From Caldisericia bacterium (GTDB taxonomy: Bacteria; Caldisericota; Caldisericia; JAAYUI01), in the NCBI GenBank assembly GCA_017992475.1, contig JAGOOO010000008.1, positions 1 through 53,436 of the forward strand: a stretch of 53,436 nucleotides of DNA, given 5' to 3'. Below, one piece after another: positions 17,483-25,597 of this stretch. The notes beneath the pieces were generated by a model. The model searched no databases. It saw only the letters and a list, made by a program, of their open reading frames with translations, and was not told the origin of the DNA. Each line of letters opens with the position of its first letter. The first letter of the stretch is position 1. The position numbers and the translations under genes are program-made.

Positions 17483-18534
17483 CTTGATATCGCCAGCAGT
17501 ATCTCTGCAATCCGTTTTCCAGCGTCCTGATGCATGCAATTCCTAGGGTTTCTCTGTTTGGCCATCATTGAAAAAATTGCACCTTCAAGTTTTTCCCTAA
17601 CCTGTGTTTCTTCCAGCACAGTGCAATTGCCCTTCTTTGAAAGATACGCTGCATTGAGCATCTGGTGATTGTTTATGGAAAGCGCTCTTGGAACAAGGAT
17701 GGCTGGGACCCCAGAACATTCGATCTCTGAGATAGTCATCGCGCCAGCTCTTGATACTATCACATCAGCTACCGAATAAACCAAATCCATCTCCCCAAGA
17801 TATTCCAGAAGCACAGCATTCTTGTAGCTCCTGGAATTAAAATTTTTTTTTGTTTCATCATAGGTTTTTGATCCTGAAATCAGCAGCCACTGGATTTCAT
17901 TATTTTCAACAATCTCTTTGCCGAGAGACAAAAAAACATCATTGAGTATCTTCGCACCTTGCGAACCACCAAATATGACAACAGTTTTTTTCTTTGGATC
18001 AAGCCCAAGTTTTTTGTATGCTTCAGGTTTTTTTGGCTCAATACTACTCCATCTTATGGGGTTTCCAACAACCCTCACTTTTCCGGGCGGGAAACCGATG
18101 GTGCCTTCAAAACCAACCATTACAAGATCAGTTCTGCGTGAGAGGAGTCTGTTGGCCCTTCCGCCAATAGCATTTTGCTCATGGAGTGCAACGGGAATAC
18201 TCTTTTTAGAGGCAGCAATAACAAGGGGAACGGATGAAAAATTGCCCATACCAAGAACGCATGATGGTTTTAGTTCATCAATCAGCTCATTTGCAACCTT
18301 AATCCCCTTATTGAGAATACTCAAATATTTTATGAATTTCGCAGGGTTCATCGATGGAGACAAAGCAGGAATTGATCTTCTCTCAAATTCCATTGAAACA
18401 GCATTTTCAAGCTCTGACCCCAATCCAGCAAGTACAACCCTGAACCCCATGCTCCTGAGTTCCTTTGCAATTGCTACTGCCGGCAAAATATGCCCTCCAG
18501 TACCACCGGCCCCTATAATGACAGTCTTGGTCAT
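17479..18534 (-). CDS. murG: UDP-N-acetylglucosamine--N-acetylmuramyl-(pentapeptide) pyrophosphoryl-undecaprenol N-acetylglucosamine transferase
   Basis: This peripheral membrane GT28 glycosyltransferase makes lipid II from lipid I. The 351-residue protein shows the diagnostic N-terminal GGTGGHILP loop (residues 10-18), HEQNAIGG in the acceptor domain, and the donor-site blocks GGSQGA and SRAGAMTISE. It overlaps ftsW and murC by four bases each (ATGA), so translation is coupled to both neighbours. Placement beside the lipid II polymerase/flippase-family gene ftsW and the Mur ligases is the classical dcw arrangement. Confidence 0.96.
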   Translation of the reverse strand: MTKTVIIGAGGTGGHILPAVAIAKELRSMGFRVVLAGLGSELENAVSMEFERRSIPALSPSMNPAKFIKYLSILNKGIKVANELIDELKPSCVLGMGNFSSVPLVIAASKKSIPVALHEQNAIGGRANRLLSRRTDLVMVGFEGTIGFPPGKVRVVGNPIRWSSIEPKKPEAYKKLGLDPKKKTVVIFGGSQGAKILNDVFLSLGKEIVENNEIQWLLISGSKTYDETKKNFNSRSYKNAVLLEYLGEMDLVYSVADVIVSRAGAMTISEIECSGVPAILVPRALSINNHQMLNAAYLSKKGNCTVLEETQVREKLEGAIFSMMAKQRNPRNCMHQDAGKRIAEILLAISR

Positions 18535-19649
18535 GTCAGCTCCTGGCGATTGTTTCTGTCTATGGCAAACAGTATACCCACCTCAATCATGTTGACAATG
18601 AGCGAGGTGCCTCCGGCCGAGAGAAATGGAAGTGTAACTCCAGTTACGGGCAGAAGACCAGTTGCAACAGCCATATTTATAAACCCCTGAAGACCAATGT
18701 GTAGGCCTATACCAAGGGCCACAAGATATGAAAATAGATTTTTTGATCTTGAAGCAATCCTGATTGCACGCACAACAAACAGCGCAAACATGGCTATCAC
18801 AAAAACTGCACCCACAAAACCAAGTTCCTCCACAACAAGAGAGAACACAAAATCACTTTCTACCATCGGCAATCGCCCAAATTTTTGCTGGCCGTAGAAA
18901 AGCCCGGAACCAAAAAAACCTCCATTGGCAATGGCAATCAGGGATTGCACCATCTGGTATGATACGTTATCCGAAAGATTGGGATTCAAAGGGTCCAGCC
19001 AAGCCGTTATCCTATCTTTCCAATAGGCAACTCTGGTCAAACTTTCGTATAAAACACCAAGTACAAAAAGCGCACCAAGGAAAATCAGACCCCACATCGG
19101 AGCACCGCTCAAAAAATATTGTGTGATGAATATTGTCAAAATAACGATGGTTGAGCCAAGGTCGGGGCTTCTGAGAACAAGAAGGGCTGGCACACCAAAC
19201 ATGAGAAAAAGCTTGAAAACTTCCTTTACAGACATCTTTCTTGGTTCTCTTGCCGAAAGGTAGGACGCAGTAGAAAGTATCAAGCCAACCTTCGCAAGCT
19301 CTGAAGGTTGAAAAGATTGACCAGCAATCTCGATCCATCTGGTTGAATAGTTGATTGTTACTCCAAAACCAGGGACATAAAGAAGCACAAGAAGGCCTAT
19401 AGCCAGGAAATAAATCGGATAAGCAAGAAGCTTTATCGTATCAATGCTTGATCTGTATGCCACAAAACCAGCCGTAAAGCCTATAATAAAAGCCACTAAT
19501 TGTTTGAAAAACAGGTAGCCAGGTGATGGAACTTCACCTACAAAAGCTTTTCCAACACCAGCGGAATAAACGGCCAAGAGACCGATACCTACCAGTGAAA
19601 GTGTTGAGAAAAGAAGCCCTTTGTCAAAAACGTAGGCCCTTTTGGGCAA
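18531..19649 (-). CDS. ftsW: SEDS-family peptidoglycan glycosyltransferase FtsW (or RodA-like)
   Basis: This 372-residue polytopic protein has about ten membrane helices and the SEDS signatures QPSELAKVGLIL, VEELGFVG and LPFLSAGGTSLIVNM. The last motif and the location between murD and murG favour FtsW over RodA. It polymerises lipid II at the septum with a cognate class B PBP, which is not in this window. The start is TTG at 19649, supported by AGGAGGT eight bases upstream and lying within the end of murD (26-nt overlap). Confidence 0.93.
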   Translation of the reverse strand: MPKRAYVFDKGLLFSTLSLVGIGLLAVYSAGVGKAFVGEVPSPGYLFFKQLVAFIIGFTAGFVAYRSSIDTIKLLAYPIYFLAIGLLVLLYVPGFGVTINYSTRWIEIAGQSFQPSELAKVGLILSTASYLSAREPRKMSVKEVFKLFLMFGVPALLVLRSPDLGSTIVILTIFITQYFLSGAPMWGLIFLGALFVLGVLYESLTRVAYWKDRITAWLDPLNPNLSDNVSYQMVQSLIAIANGGFFGSGLFYGQQKFGRLPMVESDFVFSLVVEELGFVGAVFVIAMFALFVVRAIRIASRSKNLFSYLVALGIGLHIGLQGFINMAVATGLLPVTGVTLPFLSAGGTSLIVNMIEVGILFAIDRNNRQELT

Positions 19650-20997
19650 GTTCTCTCACCTCCTGGCAGAACATCCTGCCCCGGTGTTCATAATCCTTAA
19701 ACTGGTCAAAACTGGCACAGGCTGGCGAGAGAAGAACGGTATCGCCAGGTTTAGCGACCTTTATAGCTTTTTTTATGGCTTCTGATTGGTCTTTCACCAT
19801 TATGATTCTGTCAAAACCGCCATCTCTAAGCGCTTTTTCAATTTTTGGGGCAGTAGCACCATGTAGAACTGCATATCTAACTTCACTAAAATTATCGGCA
19901 AGCCCTGAAAAATCGGAACCTTTTTCAGAACCGCCAAGGATTATGACAAAAGGCCCAGGGAGTGACTTAACCGCGAGAATTGTTGCTTCAGGCTTTGTTG
20001 ATTTTGAATCGTTAATGAATTTGATACCTTCCCATTCACCAACAAACTGGAGCCTGTGGTCAAGCGGAACGAAATCTTTTGCCGTAGAAAGCGCAACTGC
20101 AGGATCGATGCCAAACTTCGATACTGCAAGCGAGGCCGCCATCAGATTAAGTGCATTGAAATCTCCAACAAGGTGGTAATCTGATAGGGACGAAACCTTT
20201 TTCCCTCTTATATATATGTCTTTGCCATCAAAATACGCCTCGATGTTCGGGCCGTTTTTTCTTGAAAATGAAGCCACATTGGCACACGTTTTTCCATCCA
20301 GCGAGGAGCTCCACCTGTCATCGGCATTCACCACAGCAAGGTCTTCTCCATCCATTCTTGCGAGCACCCTTTCCTTCAAAAAAGCATATTCTTCCATGCT
20401 TGCGTGCCTGTTGAGGTGGTCTTGCGATAGGTTTGTAAAAACAGCCGATTTTGGGTGAAAGGTTTCCATCAGTTCACACTGGAAGGACGAGACTTCTATT
20501 GAGAGCACCCAGTCCGGCTGGGCCTCGGCAACATGATTTGAAAGGGCATCACCTATGTTTCCAACCGGCCTGCTTTTTATCCCAGCCTTGTTCAGCATGT
20601 GGGCAATCAGGGCGGTTGTTGTTGATTTGCCGGATGTACCTGTCACCGCGGCATAACTGCAGGGCAGAAGCTCTGCGGCCAGATCAAGCTCCCCCCTGAG
20701 GGGTATTGAAAGCGATCTTGCCTTGACAAGTACCTCAGAATCCATAGGAATCCCCGGAGAAACAACAATTATGTCAGAGGTAAAAACCCTCTCTGAATGG
20801 CCTCCAGTTTCAAATGGAATACCAAGAGATTCAAGCTCCTCGACATTTCCTGAGTCCGAGCAAAACACTTTTGCGCCAACATCAGAAAGGAGTTTTGCAA
20901 TGGCCCTCCCAGAACGCCCCATGCCCAGGACCGAAATTTTTTTACCCTTCAAAAAAGACACTGTTTCTTGGTTCACATTTAGAATTGATAATCTCAA
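19624..20997 (-). CDS. murD: UDP-N-acetylmuramoyl-L-alanine--D-glutamate ligase
   Basis: This 457-residue Mur ligase adds D-Glu to UDP-MurNAc-L-Ala. It has an N-terminal Rossmann motif (SVLGMGRSGRAIA), the P-loop GTSGKSTTT, the NLSQDHLNRH central motif, FINDSKSTKPEAT and the C-terminal LSPACASFDQFKDYEHRG signature specific to MurD. The start is uncertain. TTG at 20997 has no Shine-Dalgarno of its own but overlaps the stop of a 12-codon leader frame that has one (20994-21032). An in-frame GTG seven codons later is an alternative. It heads the mur/ftsW cluster and is divergent from the gene at 21255. Confidence 0.94.
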   Translation of the reverse strand: MRLSILNVNQETVSFLKGKKISVLGMGRSGRAIAKLLSDVGAKVFCSDSGNVEELESLGIPFETGGHSERVFTSDIIVVSPGIPMDSEVLVKARSLSIPLRGELDLAAELLPCSYAAVTGTSGKSTTTALIAHMLNKAGIKSRPVGNIGDALSNHVAEAQPDWVLSIEVSSFQCELMETFHPKSAVFTNLSQDHLNRHASMEEYAFLKERVLARMDGEDLAVVNADDRWSSSLDGKTCANVASFSRKNGPNIEAYFDGKDIYIRGKKVSSLSDYHLVGDFNALNLMAASLAVSKFGIDPAVALSTAKDFVPLDHRLQFVGEWEGIKFINDSKSTKPEATILAVKSLPGPFVIILGGSEKGSDFSGLADNFSEVRYAVLHGATAPKIEKALRDGGFDRIIMVKDQSEAIKKAIKVAKPGDTVLLSPACASFDQFKDYEHRGRMFCQEVRELAQKGLRF

Positions 20998-21032
20998 GCT
21001 GGGTGCAAATCAACCCCAGGGCAAACTTTCAA
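20994..21032 (-). CDS. Putative 12-codon leader peptide coupled to murD
   Basis: TTG at 21032 follows AGGAGAAG at good spacing and opens a 12-codon frame (LKVCPGVDLHPA). Its TGA stop overlaps the TTG start of murD by two bases. Since murD has no ribosome site of its own, this frame may deliver ribosomes to murD. Seen directly: the ribosome site, frame and overlap. Translation is inferred. Confidence 0.35.
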   Translation of the reverse strand: MKVCPGVDLHPA

Positions 21033-21254
21033 TTCTTCTCCTAAAAATTTCGACCCAATAAAGCAAGGATCAATTTGCAAATTTGTAGTCTTTTTAAACC
21101 AAAATGCCTCTTATATAAATGATATTTGATAAGGTTTAGGCTATTTTTAATATGGAATGTGGCTCTGCATAAAGAAACAACCTTGACATGTTTATTTCTG
21201 CCAATATAAAGGGCCTTGAAAATAGGCTGGAATTGATAAATAGGAGGAGTTGCC
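20998..21254. other. Divergent regulatory region between murD and the 21255 gene
   Basis: It holds a strong plus-strand promoter (21183-21210), the murD leader frame at its left end, and an AT-rich middle (21100-21170) where a murD promoter is expected. I could not pick a convincing -35/-10 pair on the minus strand. Confidence 0.5.
21183..21210 (+). promoter_or_regulatory. Strong sigma-70-type promoter
   Basis: TTGACA (21183-21188) with a perfect -35 is followed after 16 nt by TATAAA (21205-21210, five of six). Transcription would start near 21217 and read the 21255-25486 unit after a leader of about 38 nt containing AGGAGG. Confidence 0.8.
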
Positions 21255-22721
21255 ATTAACACTACAAAATTTAAGGCTCTCTTGGTCTCCCTGCTGACAG
21301 CACAAATCATTTTTGCATACACATTGCCAATAATGCCTGTCAAATGTGCAACACCCAATCTTGGAAATTTCACTTTTCATGGCATCTCGAGCAACAATGA
21401 ACTGGTGGTGTCCAACCAGAACGAGATTTTCTGGTTAACAAAAAACGGCGTTCAAAACTCCATTCCAGCCAATAAGGTCTTTTCAACTCCAGGGGCTGAC
21501 AGAATATACTTCATGATCGACGACAAACTCATGTCAACCGACATGGAGCAACGCAAGATATCGGAAATAGAAGCAATGCTTCCCGTTGACGGCCCTGTTG
21601 AGGCGGCAGGAAAATGGCTCGCCACACAAACTAGCCTCGGAACAGAACTTTTCTATGATTGCAGAACAGAGGCGAAACTCGAAGGAGTATGGTCTTTCTC
21701 TACTTGTGATAATGAAAGTTTCTTGCTTACCAATAAAGTTGGAGCTGGTGCAATCCTGCTTTCAAAAAATGGCCAAGTGCTTGGCAAATCGTTTCTCCCT
21801 GGGGAATTCCAGTACGCAGGCAAACATGTCCTGTGCATAAGGCCAGAAGGTTGCGAACTGCTTTCAAAAGAAAACCTCTCGCCACTTTGCAAATTACCAG
21901 CAATGGACAGCTACATGGTCCAGAATGGCCACATAATCGGAAAAAATGCACAGGGTAAAGCTACTTTTGTGTTTGGCAATGGAACGCTGACAAAAAAACA
22001 AATGCCGGAACTAAACTCCGACTACTTTACACAAGACAACCTGATTGGTTTTGATGGCGACGGCAAATACAAGGCATATTCTCTTCCAGACTTTGAGCCA
22101 GTTCAGCTGCCTGATATTTTAATGAAATCAGAATGGTACTGGTTCAAAGAGGCAGGCAGTTTCATCATTGTCGAAGGTGATGGCGAAGAATGTATCGCCA
22201 TCGACTTGGAAACGACAACACCTTTTGCAAAAGTTCCAAAACCGGCCAGTGCTTCTGGCGAATATCTTGTTTACTCAGCTGCAGATCAGGTTGTAGTGCA
22301 CAGGATCAATGGCGAAAAAACAGTACCAAACTGTATCACAACCGCTGTTGATAATGGAATTAAGCACCCGAAACCAAGAATGATCTCTTCCCAAGGAGAC
22401 AGATGCACGCTGATATATGTTAATAACCATGAAAATACGATACTCTCAAGGATAGACACCCAGACAAACTCTAGAATAGGGGAACAAAACATAACCGGCT
22501 ACACTGCCAAGATTGTTTTCTGTCCGCAAGAATCATCAGTGATACCCTATTCCAAAATAATAGATACTATCGACTCTTCTTCCATAGAAAATTTGAGAAG
22601 AAACGGTCATGGCAGGGCAAGTCTTGCATTTATATCTGAGAATGCCCTATCTGCCGTTGTTGTTTCCCCCATAAACGGCGAAATAAACGAATATTCCTTG
22701 ATCGAAAAGTCATCCGATTGA
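21255..22721 (+). CDS. Exported beta-rich protein, probable ATT start codon, function unknown
   Basis: AGGAGG (21242-21247) is followed at seven bases by ATT (21255), which opens a good Sec signal peptide (INTTKFKALLVSLLTAQ, then a hydrophobic stretch ending near residue 30). The next in-frame start, TTG at 21282, has no ribosome site and would remove the basic n-region of the signal, so ATT initiation is the best reading. The mature part (488 residues in total) is beta-rich with repeated short strand-turn units (for example KNGVQNSIPAN, FVFGNGTLTK), suggesting an irregular beta-propeller. Eight or so cysteines are scattered through it. I recognise no family. It leads an operon with the gamma-carbonic anhydrase, purine permease and UPF0173 genes. 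Confidence 0.65.
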   Translation: MNTTKFKALLVSLLTAQIIFAYTLPIMPVKCATPNLGNFTFHGISSNNELVVSNQNEIFWLTKNGVQNSIPANKVFSTPGADRIYFMIDDKLMSTDMEQRKISEIEAMLPVDGPVEAAGKWLATQTSLGTELFYDCRTEAKLEGVWSFSTCDNESFLLTNKVGAGAILLSKNGQVLGKSFLPGEFQYAGKHVLCIRPEGCELLSKENLSPLCKLPAMDSYMVQNGHIIGKNAQGKATFVFGNGTLTKKQMPELNSDYFTQDNLIGFDGDGKYKAYSLPDFEPVQLPDILMKSEWYWFKEAGSFIIVEGDGEECIAIDLETTTPFAKVPKPASASGEYLVYSAADQVVVHRINGEKTVPNCITTAVDNGIKHPKPRMISSQGDRCTLIYVNNHENTILSRIDTQTNSRIGEQNITGYTAKIVFCPQESSVIPYSKIIDTIDSSSIENLRRNGHGRASLAFISENALSAVVVSPINGEINEYSLIEKSSD

Positions 22722-22762
22722 CATGCCAACCCCCTTGCTTAGAATCTGACCCGAGGCCAGAG

Positions 22763-23296
22763 ATGCTAAGAGATTTTGAAGGTTCAAGCCCAAAGATAGC
22801 CGAGAGCGCATTTGTTGACCCAAACGCAATAATCATAGGCAATGCCACTATTGCCCAGAAATGTTCGATATGGCCAGGCGCAATCATAAGGGCAGACATC
22901 AATACCATCACCATCGGCGAGATGTCAAACGTGCAAGAATTCGTTTCAATACACGTTGAATCGGAAGTTGCAACAAAAATTGGCAATGGAGTCACAATTG
23001 GCCACAGTGCAACACTCCATGGCTGCGAGATCGATGATTTTTCCCTGATTGGAATTGGCTCGATCATCCTGGACAGGTCAAAAATTGGTCACCACTGCAT
23101 GATTGGTGCTGGCTCACTGATACCACCCGGCAAAACAATTCCTCCCCGTTCACTTGTTATGGGAAGTCCTGGAAAAATCATCAGGGAACTATCTGATGAG
23201 GAATGCAAAGACCTCGAGATTCATGCACAAAAATACTTCTTGCTTTCAGAAAAGCACAAAGGAGAAATTCATGGCAAAAAACAAAAACAGGATTAG
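22763..23296 (+). CDS. Gamma-class carbonic anhydrase-like hexapeptide protein
   Basis: This 177-residue left-handed beta-helix protein of the gamma-carbonic anhydrase/acetyltransferase group has the imperfect hexapeptide pattern running from residue 13 to about 145. The three zinc-ligand histidines are all present in family context: SIHVE (His64), TIGHSATLHGC (His81 and His86). A short C-terminal helix follows. The start is ATG at 22763, which has a weak GAGG before it; the frame is open further upstream but has no better start. Reaction: reversible CO2 hydration if active; many homologues (YrdA/PaaY type) have unclear activity. It overlaps the permease gene by 26 nt. Confidence 0.88.
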   Translation: MLRDFEGSSPKIAESAFVDPNAIIIGNATIAQKCSIWPGAIIRADINTITIGEMSNVQEFVSIHVESEVATKIGNGVTIGHSATLHGCEIDDFSLIGIGSIILDRSKIGHHCMIGAGSLIPPGKTIPPRSLVMGSPGKIIRELSDEECKDLEIHAQKYFLLSEKHKGEIHGKKQKQD

Positions 23297-24791
23297 TAAG
23301 CAGCAACATGTCGAAGCACCACCACCAAAACCAAAAAATTTTATAGACAGAATTTTCAACCTTTCACATTCCGGCTCTGACTGGAAAAAAGAAATTATCG
23401 CTGGCATCACAGCGTTCCTTGGCACAGCATTTCTCATGCTTGTCGTTCCAAAGATTTTTGGAATAGCTTATCAGCAAAACGGCATGATTGAGGAAACGGT
23501 TGCCTTTGCAACTCTTATTGTGGTGGTCCTTGCAAACCTTGCAAGTGGTATCCTAACAAATCTACCGTATGTACTTGCTCCATCAGTTGCAACGACCCTT
23601 GCCATGATGTCTGTTCTGACATACATGTCAGATTCACCCAATACAATGTTCGGACTCATACTCATTGCTGGCGTAATCTTTTTGGCAATTACAATCCTGC
23701 CAATCGGAAAACATATCATCCAGTCCTTCCCGAAAGGGCTCAGATACAGCGCAGTTTTGGGTCTGGGACTCATGCTTGTTCTAATGGGTCTTCAGGCATC
23801 AGGTCTATTTGGTTCGGCCCTTGGAAGCAGCAAAATAGCAGAACAGCTTGCTGGACAGGTTTATAATATCTTTCCAACGTCCCACTCGATCAACATCTTT
23901 GACACCAGATTGCTTATCTTCCTCATTGGTTTGATATGCGTGGGATATTTTATCTTTACAAAAGCAAAACACCCATACCTCTGGACAATCCTCCTGACCA
24001 CAATTATTGGTCTTTTCTTTATATCTGAAACATTTGGTGGAGGAGTAGCAAATAGTGGATGGATCTCGCCACATCCAGATTTTATGAATGTTTTTAATTT
24101 CAAATCTGGGCTCATATACCTCCCGGACACCTCACAGTGGTTATCGAGCAATCTCCTGCAGCCAAGCAATCTATTCTCAATATTTGGAAAAACGGCAATC
24201 ATAGGCATCGGAACTGTTGTAATGCTCATCGTCAGGGACATATTCAGTGCCTCAGGGACACTCGCCGGTCTTGCAACACTTGAGGGCAGGATGGGTCCAA
24301 ACGACAACGATTTCAAGAATTCCCACCGTGCATTGATGGTCCAGGGCGGATCAAAGGTCCTGTCAGGAGTTTTTGGAGCTGCACCGGTCGAATATGTTCC
24401 AGAATCATCAGTGGGTATCGCAGCAGGCGGAAAGACCGGAATCACTGCTGTTGTTTACGCTGGCTGTGCAATTCTTGCAATATTCCTTCTCCCACTGTTC
24501 AGGTCCATTCCAATGGTTGCATTGGCACCAGTTTTCATAGCAATTGGCCTCTCCTTCATAAAATTTGCGCAGGAAATCAACTGGAAGGACGCGCTTGAAT
24601 CAATACCAGCCATAGTTGTCATCGTCATGACAATGGTCACATGGAATATCGCCATAGCACTTATGTGGGGCATCATCATACAGCTTTGCCTCTGTGTGGC
24701 TGTATGGAAGTTTGAAAAAACAAATGCTGGCCTCTGGACACTTGGAGTGGTTTCACTCGTTGGCTTGGTCCTCTTCTATATAGGCCAATAG
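23271..24791 (+). CDS. NCS2-family purine/xanthine-type permease (AzgA-like)
   Basis: This 506-residue polytopic membrane protein has an N-terminal cytoplasmic tail of about 35 residues, then 12-14 helices. The pattern fits the AzgA branch of NCS2: AGITAFLGTAFLMLVVP in TM1, FPKGLRYSAVLGLGLMLVLMGL, and DIFSASGTLAGLA where AzgA proteins carry D-FDT-GTL-G. Later come SSVGIAAGGKTGITAVV and a late GIIIQL helix. It probably takes up adenine, guanine or hypoxanthine by proton symport; substrate is inference. The start is ATG at 23271 with GGAG at ideal spacing, inside the end of the upstream gene. Confidence 0.85.
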   Translation: MAKNKNRISKQQHVEAPPPKPKNFIDRIFNLSHSGSDWKKEIIAGITAFLGTAFLMLVVPKIFGIAYQQNGMIEETVAFATLIVVVLANLASGILTNLPYVLAPSVATTLAMMSVLTYMSDSPNTMFGLILIAGVIFLAITILPIGKHIIQSFPKGLRYSAVLGLGLMLVLMGLQASGLFGSALGSSKIAEQLAGQVYNIFPTSHSINIFDTRLLIFLIGLICVGYFIFTKAKHPYLWTILLTTIIGLFFISETFGGGVANSGWISPHPDFMNVFNFKSGLIYLPDTSQWLSSNLLQPSNLFSIFGKTAIIGIGTVVMLIVRDIFSASGTLAGLATLEGRMGPNDNDFKNSHRALMVQGGSKVLSGVFGAAPVEYVPESSVGIAAGGKTGITAVVYAGCAILAIFLLPLFRSIPMVALAPVFIAIGLSFIKFAQEINWKDALESIPAIVVIVMTMVTWNIAIALMWGIIIQLCLCVAVWKFEKTNAGLWTLGVVSLVGLVLFYIGQ

Positions 24792-24802
24792 AAATAGGGT
24801 AA

Positions 24803-25486
24803 ATGGTAAGAGTAACTTACATAGGGCACTCATGCGTGCTTATTCAGAGCAATGGCACCCAGGTAGTGATAGACCCTTACATAGAGAAAAACATTAAAGC
24901 TATTCTGCCGCCAAAGGGCATAAACCCCAAGCTGATTCTGGTGACCCATGGCCATCATGATCATCTTGGAGACACGGTCACACTGGCAAAAAAATGCAAG
25001 GCAAAGGTGATGGCAACATCAGAATTGGCAGATTTCCTTGCCTCAAAGGGATTGGATGTTCTACGCTCAAATTTTGGTGGCAAAATCCCGTTTGATTTTG
25101 GATGGGTAAAGGTTTGGCCGGCAATGCATACGTCATCATCAGAAGGGGTCGATTTTGGCCTTGCGGCAAGCTTTGTTGTCTCAATCGGCGGAAAATCAAT
25201 CTACCACGCTGGCGATACATGCCTGACCTCGGACATGACCCTGATTGGTGAAGACAAGCCCATTGATTTAGCTTGTCTGCCAATAGGTGGTATTTATACA
25301 ATGGGGATTGATGACGCTGTAAAAGCAGTCAACCTCATAAAGCCACGAGTAGTTCTACCGATACACTACAATACATTTGACGCAATAAGGGTTGACCCGG
25401 AGGAATTCTCCCAGAAGGTCGAAAAACTTGATGTAAGGACAAAACCAGTTGTCCTGAATCCTGGCGAACAGCTGGAATTAACGTAA
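24803..25486 (+). CDS. UPF0173 metal-dependent hydrolase (metallo-beta-lactamase fold)
   Basis: This 227-residue MBL-fold protein of the UlaG/YtkL-like UPF0173 family has IGHSC at residues 8-12, the metal motif THGHHDHLGD, a third metal ligand in YHAGDTCL, and a final IHYNTFD histidine. The family's natural substrate is unknown. It is the last gene of the 21255 operon, separated by 11 nt from the permease and followed by a strong terminator. The ribosome site is weak (AGGG). Confidence 0.93.
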   Translation: MVRVTYIGHSCVLIQSNGTQVVIDPYIEKNIKAILPPKGINPKLILVTHGHHDHLGDTVTLAKKCKAKVMATSELADFLASKGLDVLRSNFGGKIPFDFGWVKVWPAMHTSSSEGVDFGLAASFVVSIGGKSIYHAGDTCLTSDMTLIGEDKPIDLACLPIGGIYTMGIDDAVKAVNLIKPRVVLPIHYNTFDAIRVDPEEFSQKVEKLDVRTKPVVLNPGEQLELT

Positions 25487-25505
25487 AAATAATTTGTACA
25501 AAAAA

Positions 25506-25540
25506 CAAAAAGCCCCCTAAAAGGGGGCTTTTTGTTTTTT
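25506..25540 (+). terminator. Strong rho-independent terminator
   Basis: A 13-bp stem (25506-25518 with 25522-25534) with a 3-nt AAA loop is followed by TTTTTT. It closes the 21255-25486 operon. Confidence 0.92.
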
Positions 25541-25597
25541 GAGGGTTTGTTCATTGACTTTGAAAAGGCCAAGCCGTACTTTCTTAATGGAGGTATC

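Noticed and set aside
17483-17539. N-terminal extension of murC to 17539
   Set aside because: The added residues are not Mur-like and would overlap murG by 61 nt. The ATG at 17482 gives the ATGA coupling seen at the neighbouring junctions.
25554-25582. TTGACT-17-TACTTT as promoter of the 25598 gene
   Set aside because: The -10 matches only three of six bases and the predicted start would fall inside the ribosome site, although this gene does have a good Shine-Dalgarno.
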